Made by a program: the position numbers and the translations under genes
Assembly (NCBI GenBank): GCA_024345305.1
Contig: BRON01000005.1
Coordinates: forward strand, 2,005,802-2,069,801
Direction of reading: 5' to 3'
Source: Mrakia gelida
Lineage: Eukaryota > Basidiomycota > Tremellomycetes > Cystofilobasidiales > Mrakiaceae
Length of the DNA: 64,000 bases
Notes under the pieces: model-generated
The model's input: only the letters and a program-made list of their open reading frames with translations
Database searches by the model: none
What the model was told of the DNA's origin: nothing
Shown: positions 16,370 through 27,577 of the stretch, in pieces
Layout of the letters: every line of letters starts with the position of its first letter
Position numbering within the stretch: the first letter of the stretch is position 1

Positions 16370-17591
16370 CTACAGCTGAAAGTATCAAGAACGGGAGAGG
16401 GTGTCGAGTCAGCTCTGAAGCGAGCCGACGAGCGAGCGAGAAGGGAAACGACGCGACGAACCTGCGAGATCTCAACCGGGATCTTCTCGATCTCCTTCCC
16501 AAGCTTCTTCCCTTCCAGCCTCTTCACCAGCTCCTTCTTCGCCACCTCGAACCTCTCCTTCATATCCCTCGACCCAACCCAAACCCTCCCGTTCGCTTCA
16601 CCCAACAACGTCGCGAACTCCTCGAACAACCTCTGACACGATCCCTTCGGATTCCTGGGATCCACCTTCTGCTCGATCATCGACAGATCCAGCGTAAACC
16701 TCGCACGCCTTCCAGGCGGGACCAAGATATTAGGGATCTCGTTGACGGTCGGGAGGAATCCTTGGAAAACGAAGTCCTCGAGACGACTCCACTGCCAGGT
16801 CAGTCGCGACCCTGTCAAAACGCTCGAGGACCTGACGTGGGCGAGGACGGTAGGCTTGAGGAGTTGGAAGGAGTGTGTCCCCAGTAGAGCCATAGACGGG
16901 TTGATGAGCCGATTGAAGTAGCCTATCTGAGATGGGTTGGAGTAGGAGTCGAGGAGGAGGGGGGAGGAGGGGAGCGGATGGTCGCCGTCGATGTAGCAGT
17001 GGTGGGAACTCCAGGCGTCGACGTTGTCGTCTTTGGGTTCGAGGATGGATAGGTGTTTGGTTTGCGTCCGAGAGAAGTGAGGTTGCAGGTGAGGACGGAG
17101 GGAAGAAGGGGTGACGGGCTGAGGAGGGGCACGAGGGACGTGAGCTCGCGAAGACTTCATGGTCTCATCATCAGGTGAGGAACTCACTGGAGGAAGGAAG
17201 AAACGAGTCGCCTGCCAGGTGCTTGATATCGTGACGTGTCGATAGAGGAGAGGGGAGGCGAGGCTGAGGCATGCGAAGGAGACCTGAGTGAAGATCGCGA
17301 GCGCGGATTGGGAGGACTGAGCCATGATGGCGAGCAGGATCTCGTTGGGAAACACTTGCGAGTCGAGCTGAAGCTCCGACGTGGACTGTAGAGCCAAAGG
17401 TGAGGAGGAGTTTAGCTTGGGACGAGGAAGAGAGGGGGCGGCGGGAAGCGAGCTCGCAAGCTGAAGCGGACGGTCGTGCGCTCAAGAGCAAAACTGACCT
17501 TGACAAGTTCTGCAACTGCATCTGAAGCTGCTGGAGGGTTCTCAAGACCATCGACCTCCGTTTCTGAGAGTGAGGGACTTGAAAGATCCAT
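16370..17591 (-). CDS. F-box-like protein, paralogue A1
   Basis: Start ATG 17591 (MDLSSPSLSETEVDGLENPP); the first intron begins with GTCAGT after AELVK. The second exon carries an F-box-like helix pair (VFPNEILLAIMAQ, followed by SFACLSLASPLLYRHVTIS). A later exon begins near 17120 (PVTPSSLRPH) and continues with SRTQTKHLSILEPKDDNVDA and FTLDLSMIEQKVDPRNPKGS. The last intron has a GTTCGT donor after EISQ and leaves only one more residue before the stop at 16372-16370. The product is alignable by eye along most of its length with A2 at 26487-27577. F-box proteins usually supply substrates to SCF ubiquitin ligases; a partner or substrate cannot be named here. It is divergent from B1, 215 bases away. 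Confidence 0.65.
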
Positions 17592-17806
17592 ATCGGCCGA
17601 TGGGGAGTGCTGAAAGTTGGGAGGGAAGGAGGGGAGGTGAGCTCGAAACCGAGAGGAGCGAGCTCGCTCGTCCCTTTCTCCTGCAACCCCCACGACCTCA
17701 AATTTTCACTTATCATCTTCGGCACCATCAAAGCTCAAGCGGAATCACCCTATCGCTCTTTCCTCCCTGGACGCTTTGCTCCTCTTCCCTCCCCGTTTCG
17801 CTCACG

Positions 17807-19388
17807 ATGGATCTCTCCTCACTCGCTCCTTCCCTCCCTTCGACATCGACCTCGAGCGCCAGCATCAGCTTTGCGTCGTCCACCAGCGAGAAGGCCTGCC
17901 GCTCATGCGACCGACCTCTCGTGAGGTCGCTTCTCTGCTCTAGGTGCAAGGGACCCTACTGTTCCGTGGCTTGTCAGAAGAAGGCGAGCTCTGAGGTCTC
18001 TTCCACTCATCCTTCGACTCCCGAGACTCGTCGCTTTCTCGACTAACATCTCTCTCTCCTCTTTTGTTCCAGGACTGGAAACTCCACAAGAAGAGCTGTC
18101 GCGTCTATTACCCACCCTCGAGCTCGAAAGATCAGGGACAAGGTGAGTTTCGTTGGGCGAGGGAGCTTCAAAGAAAGCAAAGCTCGCAGGCTGAACCTCC
18201 TCTCCCGCTCGTTTTCTTGCCTTCCTCATCGCTCCAGTCTTCCCGAACGAGATCTTCCACAACATCCTCGAGTTTATCTTCCTTCGACCATCTTCCATCA
18301 CCCCTTCGTCGGATCCCTTCCATCTCAACGGGACCACCCATCTCCTCCTCGTCTCGTCCTCTTTCCTCACCCTCTCCCTCCCTCTCCTCTACCAATCGGT
18401 CACCATCTCCCGCCCTTCTCACTATGTGAAGTTCTTCGATCCAGAGAAGGGTCTCTTCGTCGCTGGAAAGGACTCAAAGAGGCGATGGGGTTTCGTACGC
18501 GAGGTGAGTACACGTTGGCGAGCTTTCGGCTGTCGACGCGACGCATCTTTCGCTTTACTCGAGCTAAACGTCCTTTTTCTCGCCTCGCCACGTCTCCTTT
18601 CCCAGCTCAACATCGTATCAGACGTCCAACCTCCACCCGAAGTCTACTTCGAAGATGGCGACTACATCGTTCCCCTCGCCTTCCCTCCCTTCTCCCAAAA
18701 CCTCACTCAAGTCTGCGTCCTCGAGTCAATACCGTGGTCAGTTTTTAACGAGATGGACAGGGATGGGACGTTGTGGCTCAACCAAGCCGGAGCGAAGGAG
18801 CTCCTCGCTCGGATCCAGGAGGATCAAGGGGAGAGAAAGGATGCGGAGATGTCCCTCGGAGAACTACATCGAGGCGAGGGTCTCGTCTATCCCAACGGTC
18901 AACTCATCCCCTTTGACGATTGGATCACCACCTACACGGCCTCCGGTACCCTCGACGCAGCCATCAACCTTTCCATCGCAGGCACTATCGAGGAACTTCT
19001 TCAGAACGAGCAGGACACCTTCTTCGACGAGCTCATTTTCACTACCGCCCCTCGGATCCTTCGCCTTCGCTGGCCATCCCCAAGAACGATCATGAAATGG
19101 TGTTCTCCTCCCCAAGGATGCGAGGAAGTCAAGACTCTCGCCATCCATTACGATCCAGCGGTCAACAAAGGTCTCTTCAACGGTCTCTACGCGTTCGCTC
19201 AAGAGGTCGGATCGGGAAGCAACATCGGACACGTCGAACTCGTCGGTTATCCTCCCGAGAAGCTGGTCGGGTTCGTCGAATGGATCAAGACGAGGAAACC
19301 GTCGAAGAACAAGGATCGGATCGAGAGATGGACGTGGACGCAGGAGGATGGAACGATCTTCGAGCTCAGAATCACTGAGAACGTGTGA
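17807..19388 (+). CDS. MYND zinc finger plus F-box-like protein, paralogue B1
   Basis: Exons 17807-17983, 18073-18142, 18238-18503 and 18606-19388. Exon 1 plus exon 2 encode a complete MYND finger (CRSCDRPLVRSLLCSRCKGP, YCSVACQKK, DWKLHKKSC), but only if intron 1 uses a GC donor (GCGAGC) with a CTAAC branch point. An F-box-like segment follows (VFPNEIFHNILEFIFLRP) and then a family-specific region (SDPFHLNGTTHLLLVSSSFL) shared with B2. The stop at 19388 overlaps a possible GTGAGT donor, so a further 3' exon cannot be excluded. MYND fingers bind proline-rich peptides; together with the F-box-like part this suggests an adaptor, which is inference. B2 has no MYND finger that I can see. Confidence 0.65.
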
Positions 19389-20446
19389 GTCTGCGCTCTC
19401 TCTCTCGGTCTCTCTTTCTCGATTGGCGCCACACCGTCTTGATTTCCTACTGACCTCGCTCGTCGTTTCTCCACAGCTGGATCCGACCTCAACGGTAACT
19501 GCAACTTAGTTCGACGCGTCGGGACGCCTCCTCGCCTGTGAGTCTGACCCCTTCTCCTCGTCAGAGTCCCGTCCGTTACCTTTCGTTGACATGCACACTC
19601 CCATCTTGCCTCTTCCCCTTTCTCTTTTGCAGCATCACCCACCCTCCTTCTTCGATCTCGTCGCCTCGGAATCTCCACCCTCCCTCGCCCTCGACTTTTC
19701 GCCAGCGCAGCTCTTCCTCCTCCCAACTCCGATCCATGCACCACCCTCTCGACACTCTTCACCATACCTACTTCTTCCAAGAATCCCCTCAGCCTCCTCT
19801 AAACAACGGATCTCCCTCACCCTCCCTCCACTGGCCACCCTCCCTCGCCCTCGACGCCGACGCCAACGCCAACGATCCCTTCTTCGCTTCCACTCACCTC
19901 GCATCATCTTCGTCCTCGATCCATACAAGAGCATTCATCTCTTCTCCACCTGCCGGAGAGCCTCGCGAAGGATCAGTGAGAGGGCGAGGGTGGGACGCGA
20001 GTCCTGGAGCGGGCGAGCGACGCGTCTCTTTTTGTTTTTGTAGCCTTGCTCTTTGTTCTCCCCTCTTCTCTCCTTCTTGCGTATTGGCTATGCATTTTGT
20101 AATGGCCTAGTCTTTCAGTGCATGGCTTCGTCTACTCTATCATCCTTCTAGTCGAACGAGAAGAAGGGACGCAGACCTCGCTCGCTCGCGATGGCGATTC
20201 CTTTTCTCTCTCTCTCGTTCTTTTCGTGCCTCTTCCCCGCTCCTTTTTCTCTCTCTGAGCATGAAAAAATGGAAGTATCCACCCTCAGGTTCAATCAATC
20301 CAAGAAAATGTTACGAACTCGGTCTCTTCGGACCTTTCCCTGCCGATCACCTTATCTCCCTCCCTCCCTTCTCTCTTCTCTCTCCCAACCCCCAACAAGC
20401 ACTCAACTCAACCCAACCCCTCTTCCCACCTCCTCCCTCCTCCCGA
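19389..20446. other. Intergenic or uncertain region downstream of B1
   Basis: Two overlapping Ser/Pro-rich frames (about 19538-20110) follow a possible acceptor at 19630. One contains MHHPLDTLHHTYFFQES and could be a 3' exon of B1 or an independent short gene, but no start, donor and stop fit together. The rest is pyrimidine-rich. Confidence 0.3.
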
Positions 20447-21732
20447 ATGGCCCAACTAGCAGCCGCCTACTCCCACCCCCTCGCCTCCCCTCCCAGCACC
20501 AGCACCCGAAACTCCTCGCTCTTCTCCTCCCGACCTCGTTCGACCGCCCCTCGACCTTCCTTCTCGTCCAACTACACTCTCCAGATCACCACCCAACTCG
20601 ACGCCGTCGTTGCTCTCTCGTACGAGCAGCTTACTCGGAACCCAGCTTACGTGCGAGCTATCCTGCTGAGCTACTGTCGGTACAAGATGGAGAGGAGGAC
20701 GGGGAAGGATGGGAGGGTCAGATCGAGAGAGGTGGGAAAGAAGTTGGATGCGTTAGAGAGGGTGTTGGTTAAGCAGGGGGTGGGTTCACTGGATCCTTTC
20801 GCTTGGGGTCGCTTTGGGGAGGGCTGTATAGAAAGAAGGAAGGAAGGAGGGGAGGAGCTGAGGTGGGAAAGAGGGAGGGAGAGTCGAACGAGGGAGGGAG
20901 GGAGGTCGACCGAGGTCGACGTCGAGCTCGTGCTTGGCTCTTCGTCTTCTCGAGGGAACTGAGTCAAAGCTGGTTCGAAGTCTGAAGAGAAAACCTTCAC
21001 TTCCACCTTCGTCGATACTCCCTTATCCTACTCGCCTGACCAACGAAGGAGGGACGACGTCCGCTCTCGCTCCCTCGCTCTTCCCATCCTCCCGTCCTCA
21101 CTCTTTCCTCCCCCCTTTTCCCTCTCTCCGAACCGCCAACTTACGCCTTCATCTTCCTCTATTGGCCCTTCCAGTTCACAACCTTCTCCTCCCCCCTCCT
21201 CCAAACACGCACAACCCTCTCCATCCCCATCACCGACTCCTCCCTCCCCTCGTCTTCCTCAGACGTCAACGCACCCGCACCCTTCCTCCTCGCTTACTCC
21301 GTCGCCCCTTCTCTCACCTCAACCCGCCCCCGCTCCTCAACAACAACAACAACCTCCCTCCACCTCTACCCAAACGGCGAAGCGCCCACCCTGCGCGTTC
21401 GACGAGCAACCGTGACGGGATCGAGCTTGCCCTCCTCGCCTGCCATCTTTGGGAACATGGATGGGATCGATAGGGATCGGGCTCCGGTGGTTAGGGAGGA
21501 GGATGAGGACGAAGAGGGAGAGGGAGAGGGGTTGCCGAGGTACGATGCGGAGGGAGGAGGAGGGTTGCCAACGTACCACTCGACGACGACGACGACGGCT
21601 GTTGCTTCTGGGGAGGCGCCGAGGTATGTGGAGGCTGCTTCGGCCGAAGCAGAGCAGGAGGCGGGAGATAGGAGGGAGGGTAGGGAGCAGTTCTGGTGGG
21701 GAGTTGAAGGTGGGGCGGGAGGAGTTGCTTGA
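20447..21732 (+). CDS. Hypothetical protein with aromatic 'PY-like' tail motifs
   Basis: ATG at 20447 opens a frame with an ordered segment (LDAVVALSYEQLTRNPAYVR). A second long frame (about 21046-21732) encodes TYAFIFLYWPFQFTTFSS, a Ser/Thr-rich part and an acidic tail with LPRYDA, LPTYHS and APRYVEA repeats, which resemble short Tyr motifs of membrane-trafficking adaptors. The two halves are in different frames; a branch-like CCTGAC at about 21038 suggests an intron between them, but I could not fix its donor. They may be two genes. No family was recognised. Confidence 0.35.
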
Positions 21733-22152
21733 GGAGAGACGCAGAGACGCGTCGAGGTGGGGGCTCGTTGCTTGCTGTTGTTTTATCTGGTTCTTTCTAC
21801 GATCTTTTCACCTTTTCTGGGACTTTGGCGTTCCCTTACGACGTTTGATGACACGATACGAATCACGATCTTGCTCTACTTGGACGGGAGGAAGGAAGAA
21901 ACGTGATGGGGAAGGAGCGCGTTCTCGAGCGAGCGAAGAGAAAGCAGACTTGCTAGCGCCAATTTATCCTGGCGGCTCGAAAGCTTAATGCTTAATGGAC
22001 TTTCGCCCCAAAATCGAAAATCTGCCCGGAAAAACGAAACACAGACGGCCTCGACCGCCTCTTCTCCTCGAGCTCAATCTCGCCTCGCCAACTTCGAACT
22101 CACCTCCCTCCCTTCATCTGACCTCCATCCCTCTCCATCCTCTCGTCTCATC
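21733..22152. other. Intergenic region upstream of PAF1
   Basis: It lies between the hypothetical gene and the PAF1 start, and is presumably 3' UTR plus the PAF1 promoter. The last ~100 bases are pyrimidine-rich, as expected for a leader. No specific site was recognised. Confidence 0.35.
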
Positions 22153-24379
22153 ATGTCCAAAAAGACGTCAGTCTTCTCTCTCCCTTGCTCTCTCCTTTGC
22201 TCTCTTCTCCCCACTAACCCACCTTCTCCTCTTCAGTGATCTCCTGGTCAAAGTCCGCTACGAGAACCCTCTCCCTCCTCCCCCCTTCCCTCCCAAACTC
22301 GTGGACATCCCCACCTCCCTCTCCCGCTACGGTCAACCTTCCTATGTCACTCAACTCATAAGGGAGACCCCTTACCCCATGATGGTCGATGCGGAGTGTG
22401 GGATGCCGCTGGATCTGTTGAACTATAAAGGGATCTGGGAGGGAGGAGGAACGGATGGTGAGTCGAATCAACGAGAGAAGGAGCTGAGCAGGGAGGGGCA
22501 GGGGGACAGAGAGGGTCGGAAGAGGTGGAGGGGGTGTATGCGCTCTGGACTGGGTGGAGAGATGGAGTTCTTTGTATATACAGAGAGACAGGAAGGGGGG
22601 GAGGAACGAACGAGAACGAACGAGACGAGCTCAACCATCCCTCCCTTCCCTTCCTTCGCTCGAGCTCACCCATCCTTCCCTTTTCTTTTCTCCCAGAAAT
22701 CAACCCCACCGGCCCCTTACCAACCCTCGACCCCGAAGATTCCTACCTCCTCTCCAACCCCGACCCTCTCCAACCAGCTCTCACCTCCACCAACTCTCTC
22801 GACTCCTCAGCCCCAGCAACTCCCTCAGGAGGGCACATCGATATCCACTCCCATGTCTCTTGGTTGAGGAAGACAGAGTACATCCAGAAGGATGCCGTTA
22901 GAGCTCAGGCGGGTGTGGGGGGGTTGAAGGGGTGAGTGAACACGCGTTTTGAACGAAGGAGGGGGAGGGCAGAGGAGGAAGGGAAGGAGCGAGCAAGCTG
23001 ACCTTTGTTTGTTCGTTTAGCTTCAAACGACCTGTCCAACTGGATCGATCTCTGGAGGGACAGTACGCTCTCATCGAGAAGACGTTCACGGATCTGGAGA
23101 GGAGCGATCTCAAGACGCTGAAGCATCCCAACAAACCTGGACTTACAGCTGTCGAGGTGAGCTCTCTCGCGTTTCCTCCTTCCTTCCGTTCCTGCTTGCT
23201 CGCTCCTCGCTCGAGGCTGATCTCGGTCCTTCACTGTTCGTGCTCGCTCGCTAGGAATACGATGTTCTACCCGATCCTCAGACCTGGGCGACTGGGTACT
23301 CGCTGTTCAAGTTCGTCGAGCCTCCGGCTTCGGAAGGGATTGCTGGGGCGGATGCTGTGAGTCGACCTCTCTTTGCCTGCTATTCTTTTCCACCTCTGCT
23401 CGCGGAGCTGGAAAGTGGGCTTCTTCGTCTCTGTCACTTTTCGCTGACCTCGTCGTTCACGTCCTCGAAACCGCAGACTCCCAACGCCTCCCTCTCCTCA
23501 GCCATCTTCCGACCCATCCTCGACTCGGACGGCGAGCAGTCGCTCGTGTACTACGTCCCAGAAACAGCAGAGGCGGACGAGGCAGCGTTGAAGGGAATGA
23601 GGACTGATCAGCCTGAGTCGCAGGAGGTGAGTTTCGAACGCGTTCTCGTTTTAGCCGTCGCCTCGAAACTGACCCTCCCCTTCGTCCCTCCCTTCCCCTC
23701 CATCCCACCTCCCACCCTCCCATCTCACCCTCTCACCCATTACCCTCCCCCCTCGCCCATCCAACCTCAGCCCGTCCGCTACATCTTCGCTCGAAACTAC
23801 GAACTGGCAGGAACCGGAGCCGCCCTCGCAAAGGGAACTGAACTCGCGCTCATCATCTGCGAAGCCGACGACGACGCGAAGCCTGGAGAGGAGGTGGGAG
23901 AGGGAGGGAAGAGGAAGAGAGGGAAGGGAGCGTACTTCCATGAGTTCATTTCGAAGACGACGATCAAGAGGAAGAGGATCAAGGTGCGTCGCGTCTTTCG
24001 TTTGTTCGCCTTTCGAGTCGTTCGGTTCGTTTCGCTGACCCTGCTCTCTCCTCTCTTCCCTCCTTTCTTTCTCTCTTTTCTCTCCACCTTTGTCTTTTCC
24101 TCCCACACCCCTTTTCATACCTCACAGAAAAACTCCCCACCCTCCAACCCAGTCTGGGACGAGATCAACCTCTTCCTCGAAACGCCCACCGAGGACGTCC
24201 TTGCCATCCGACACGACGAGTCCAGGGTCGTCGACGACCCGAGTTGGGAGCCGCCGAAGGAGGAGGAGGAGGGAGAGAACGGGCAGGAGCAGGAGCACGA
24301 GCAGGAGAGCGAGAACGAGAGTGGGAACGAGGGTGGGGAGGGGGAGGGGAGAGGGCAGGGGATGGAGGTTGATAGTTAG
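22153..24379 (+). CDS. PAF1: RNA polymerase II-associated Paf1 complex subunit Paf1
   Basis: Eight exons join in phase to 440 residues: 22153-22166, 22237-22457, 22697-22931, 23021-23156, 23255-23356, 23477-23626, 23771-23983 and 24128-24379. Family landmarks: the N-terminal KVRYENPLPPPPFPPKLVDI segment, VSWLRKTEYIQKDA, the FKRPVQLDRSLEGQYALIEK region, and a Glu-rich C-terminal tail. The Paf1 complex travels with elongating Pol II in the nucleus and promotes H2B ubiquitination and H3K4/K36 methylation. Length and the acidic tail fit fungal Paf1. The first exon codes only four whole residues. Confidence 0.93.
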
Positions 24380-24604
24380 TTGAGGGATTGAGATGATCGA
24401 CATGTTTGGCGTTGGGTGAGCTTTTAGTTCGGTGGGTGGAGAAAAAAAGGGGGTGGGTGGGGATGGAGAGAGCGCGAGAGCGAGAAGAGATATGGTTCGC
24501 AGGTTCGACGCGTCGTCGTCGGACAGCGAAGCGAAAGCTTTCGACTTTCGAGGGTTCGAGGAACCTGAAAGAACCCAAGGCTGACGACATCATATCCAAA
24601 GCGA

Positions 24605-24909
24605 AACCCACACAAGCATGGTTGCTAATCGCGAAAAAGGAGACGAGGTCAGCCTCGAGGTTCGAGGACAAAAGAGAAGGAAGAGGGAGAAACGCGTCGA
24701 CTGACCTCCTCAGCCTCGTGCATCGCCAACTTCCGTCGTTCGACGGGTGTCGCGAAGATCGTCCAGTACGAAACGACTGCAAAGAAGCTGGTATTCAGCT
24801 CCATGTGGACTTGGGGAAAAGAAGAAGGAGGGGACTGACTCTACCAAGACAGCAGGAAGGGATCGATGGCCAAAGCGACGTCCGGCTGCGAGGAGGAGAG
24901 AAAAGACAT
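24605..24909 (-). CDS. Possible small protein with one hydrophobic segment
   Basis: From a candidate ATG at 24909 the reading is MSFLSSSQPDVALAIDPFLL; an intron of about 24844-24791 (GTAGAG donor, CCAG acceptor) then leads to SCFFAVVSYWTIFATPVE RRKLAMHEAEE, a hydrophobic stretch followed by a basic turn. A GTCAGT donor follows and the last exon is uncertain. The same first exon could instead be a 3' extension of B2, because a GTGAGT donor at 24972 splices to it in phase. No family was recognised. Confidence 0.3.
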
Positions 24910-24956
24910 GGGTCGTTTTGGGGTGAGTCTCTCGTGTAGAACGATTCGAGAGGTAA

Positions 24957-26054
24957 CTAAGCGAGACTCACCGAGTGTTGGAGTAGCTGAACGCTGCCGT
25001 CTGGACGAACCTCGACGCGACCCGTCTCGCTGGACTTGATCCCTTGCCTTGACGCTTCGAACCAAGGGACGAACTCATCGAGGACGCTGGCTGGGAAATC
25101 CTCCAGATGAATGAGATCGACGATTCCGAGGCGGCACTGTAGGAAAAGTGCTGCCTGGGCGAGGGAAGGAGGTTGAGAAAGGAACGCCGACGATGGATCT
25201 CCGCCGAGGGGAGAGGACCAGAAGAGCTGGAGGGTGCCGTAGTCCGCCACGTCTCGACTAGGTGATCCTCTTCCGACCCCGAACAGCTGTGATAGGGACA
25301 GTCGAAGTTGATCCGGTGAGGTGTTGGGGAGGAGGGAGGAGACCAGGAATACTGAGCGCTGACCCGCCAACTCGGTCTGGAAGCGATCGTTCACGTTCCC
25401 GGTGATGGCCCACCGCACCATCTCCTCCGCCTCCGCTTCTCCTTCGTCGTCGTCGGAAGCTACGCCGTCGAAGTAACTGGCTCGGTTGATGCCTGCAGCA
25501 GCGTCCTTCCTCCTCTCTTCGTCCGCGCAGATCTTCGCGAGCCACGCTGGATCCGGTTCCTTCCTCGAAGGGATGTGAGGGTCCATCAGGCAGACGACAT
25601 CGAGGTAGTGTCCCTCCATGACCTTGATATCGACGACGTGGGTTCTTCCTCCTGGGGGGAGAGTAGAGACCAAGGGGACATCGACGCCGGCGACGATGGA
25701 GAGTTCCTTTACGAGGTTCCATCGACTCGCTCCTTCCTCTCCAGCGAAGAGACCGTCCTCGGGGTTGAAGAAGGTGACGTCGTGGGAAGGACGAGAGATG
25801 GTGATGGAGGAGTAGAAGGAAGGGAGACAGAGCTCTCGGAAGCCTTTGGAGACGAGGAGGAGGTGGGAGGTTCCGTTGAGATGGAAGGGATCCGAGGAGG
25901 GAGTGAGTGCGGTTCGTCGGAGGAAGGTGTATTTGATGATTCGTTCGATGACCTCGACGGGAAGAGCTGAGAGGGAGAAGAAGGGGAGGAAGGAGAGAGA
26001 GAGAGGAAGGAAGGGAGGAAGGGGTGTGAGCTTGGAGCTTTCGACGTCGACCAT
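24957..26054 (-). CDS. F-box-like protein, paralogue B2
   Basis: A single open exon from ATG 26054 (MVDVESSKL) to a stop at 24957 encodes about 365 residues. An F-box-like helix (LPVEVIERIIKYTFLRR) is followed by SDPFHLNGTSHLLLVSKGFR, nearly the same block as in B1, then PSHDVTFFNPEDGLFAGEEG, again parallel to B1. An acidic insertion (ASDDDEGEAEAEEM) is not in B1. Upstream exons may add an N-terminus beginning at ATG 26338 (MASSTSNLQDTSQTQLNMDE), with donors I could not place. No MYND finger was seen. It is divergent from A2, mirroring the A1/B1 pair. Confidence 0.65.
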   Translation of the reverse strand: MVDVESSKLTPLPPFLPLSLSFLPFFSLSALPVEVIERIIKYTFLRRTALTPSSDPFHLNGTSHLLLVSKGFRELCLPSFYSSITISRPSHDVTFFNPEDGLFAGEEGASRWNLVKELSIVAGVDVPLVSTLPPGGRTHVVDIKVMEGHYLDVVCLMDPHIPSRKEPDPAWLAKICADEERRKDAAAGINRASYFDGVASDDDEGEAEAEEMVRWAITGNVNDRFQTELAGQRSVFLVSSLLPNTSPDQLRLSLSQLFGVGRGSPSRDVADYGTLQLFWSSPLGGDPSSAFLSQPPSLAQAALFLQCRLGIVDLIHLEDFPASVLDEFVPWFEASRQGIKSSETGRVEVRPDGSVQLLQHSVSLA

Positions 26055-26486
26055 GATGTTCCTCCAGAACCCAGCAACAAAGACCGAACGAAACGCAGCT
26101 CACAGGGGAGAGGAGAATGAGACCCATTCGAATGGTCTGCTTGCCTCGTCTTGATGTCGAAGGAAGAGAGCTGGAGAAGGAGGAGATGGGAGGTCAGCTC
26201 GAACGAGGGAAGGGATGTTGAGCTCGCCCGAGACGAAGGGAGGAACATCGAGCTCATCGAAAGGACTTCAGCTTCCTTCTCATCCATGTTGAGTTGAGTC
26301 TGAGACGTATCCTGCAAGTTCGAGGTCGAAGAAGCCATATCGTTTGAATGAAAGGGGTGGGAGGTAGGGGACGAGAGGAAGGGACGAGCTCGAAGCTGAA
26401 AACGCCCTTTCGTCCTTGCGTTCTCGGTCCGCCACAGACCGCCATCTTCTCTTCTTTCTTCGCATCCTCGCTTCTCCACCGCGGCC

Positions 26487-27577
26487 ATGGACTCCTCGTC
26501 ATCCTCCTTACCAGCTTCCCAGAGGATTCCCAACGAAATCCTTCTCCCCATCATCGCTCAATGCTCCCCTTCAGCGCTTGCCGCCTTCGCTCAAACGTCC
26601 TTCGCCTTCCTCGAGGTCGCATCTCCCCTCCTCTACACGAGCGTCACCCTGTCGAACCCAAAGCAGGCAGCTCTCTTCTTCAGCCCTCCTGTTCGTACCT
26701 AGCCACCCTTTCTGATTGAGCGAAAAGGGGCCGTTTCGCGAAGGAAGTTGAGCTCACACGCCCTCCCTCTCTCCCTCCCTCCCTCCCTCCATCTGCCTTT
26801 CCTCTCTTCCTCGTCCATCTCTGCAGCACGTCTTCCCCTCCTATCTCTCCCGTATCGAGCTCTTCATCTCTCGAACCCAAACGAAACACCTCATTACCGA
26901 CTTAGGCTCCTACGACACCTCTCGTTCTCTCTTCACTCCTCCCACCGGTCCCCTCCTCCTCGACTCGTACTCCGACTGGCGAGGAGACACTTGCTTCATG
27001 TGGCTCGTTAATCCTTCACTGTGTAGCCTTCAATCGAACGCCCACGCACAGCATAACATGGATACCTTCGCCCAAATAACGGATCACCCTCTCCACCGCT
27101 ATGGGTACCTCGGCGAAAGCTGGGATCGTCTCGAGGACCTCGTCTTCTCTGGGTGGTACCCCAACGGGGAATTTCCTCGCTGTCGGGAGGGGCCGAGTCA
27201 GGTACCTCGATTGACGTTGGATCTGGCGATGATTGAGCAGAGCTTGGATCCTAGAACACCGAAGGGGTCGTGTCAGAGGGTACTGTTGGAAGGGTTCGCG
27301 AAGAGCTTGGGTGGTCGCAGAGGGAGGGTTTGGGTTAGGTCGGAGGAGATGAGGGAGATGTTTAAGGTTGCGAAGGAAGAGGTTGTGAAGAGATTGAATG
27401 GGTCGAAGCTGGGACAGGAGGTGGGAGAGATCAGGGTCGATATCAAGGAGGTTCGTCGCGTCTCTTCCTCCTGGGCTGCTCTTCCTTCTTCTCTCCTTTG
27501 AATCGAACGAATTTGATCCCTGACTTCTTGCGTATCGATCGCGTTTTAAATCATCACTTCAGCCGACGTCGCTTTGA
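26487..27577 (+). CDS. F-box-like protein, paralogue A2
   Basis: ATG 26487 (MDSSSSSLPASQRIPNEILL) opens an F-box-like segment (PIIAQCSPSALAAFAQTSFA, FLEVASPLLYTSVTLS). A GTTCGT donor near 26693 joins to an acceptor near 26827 (HVFPSYLSRIELFISRTQTK). The body carries RLTLDLAMIEQSLDPRTPKG and RVWVRSEEMREMFKVAKEEV, which match A1 almost block for block. The last intron again has a GTTCGT donor after a DIKE/EISQ-type end, leaving a four-residue final exon (PTSL) and a stop at 27575-27577. Intron positions are therefore shared with A1, which supports recent duplication. Confidence 0.65.
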
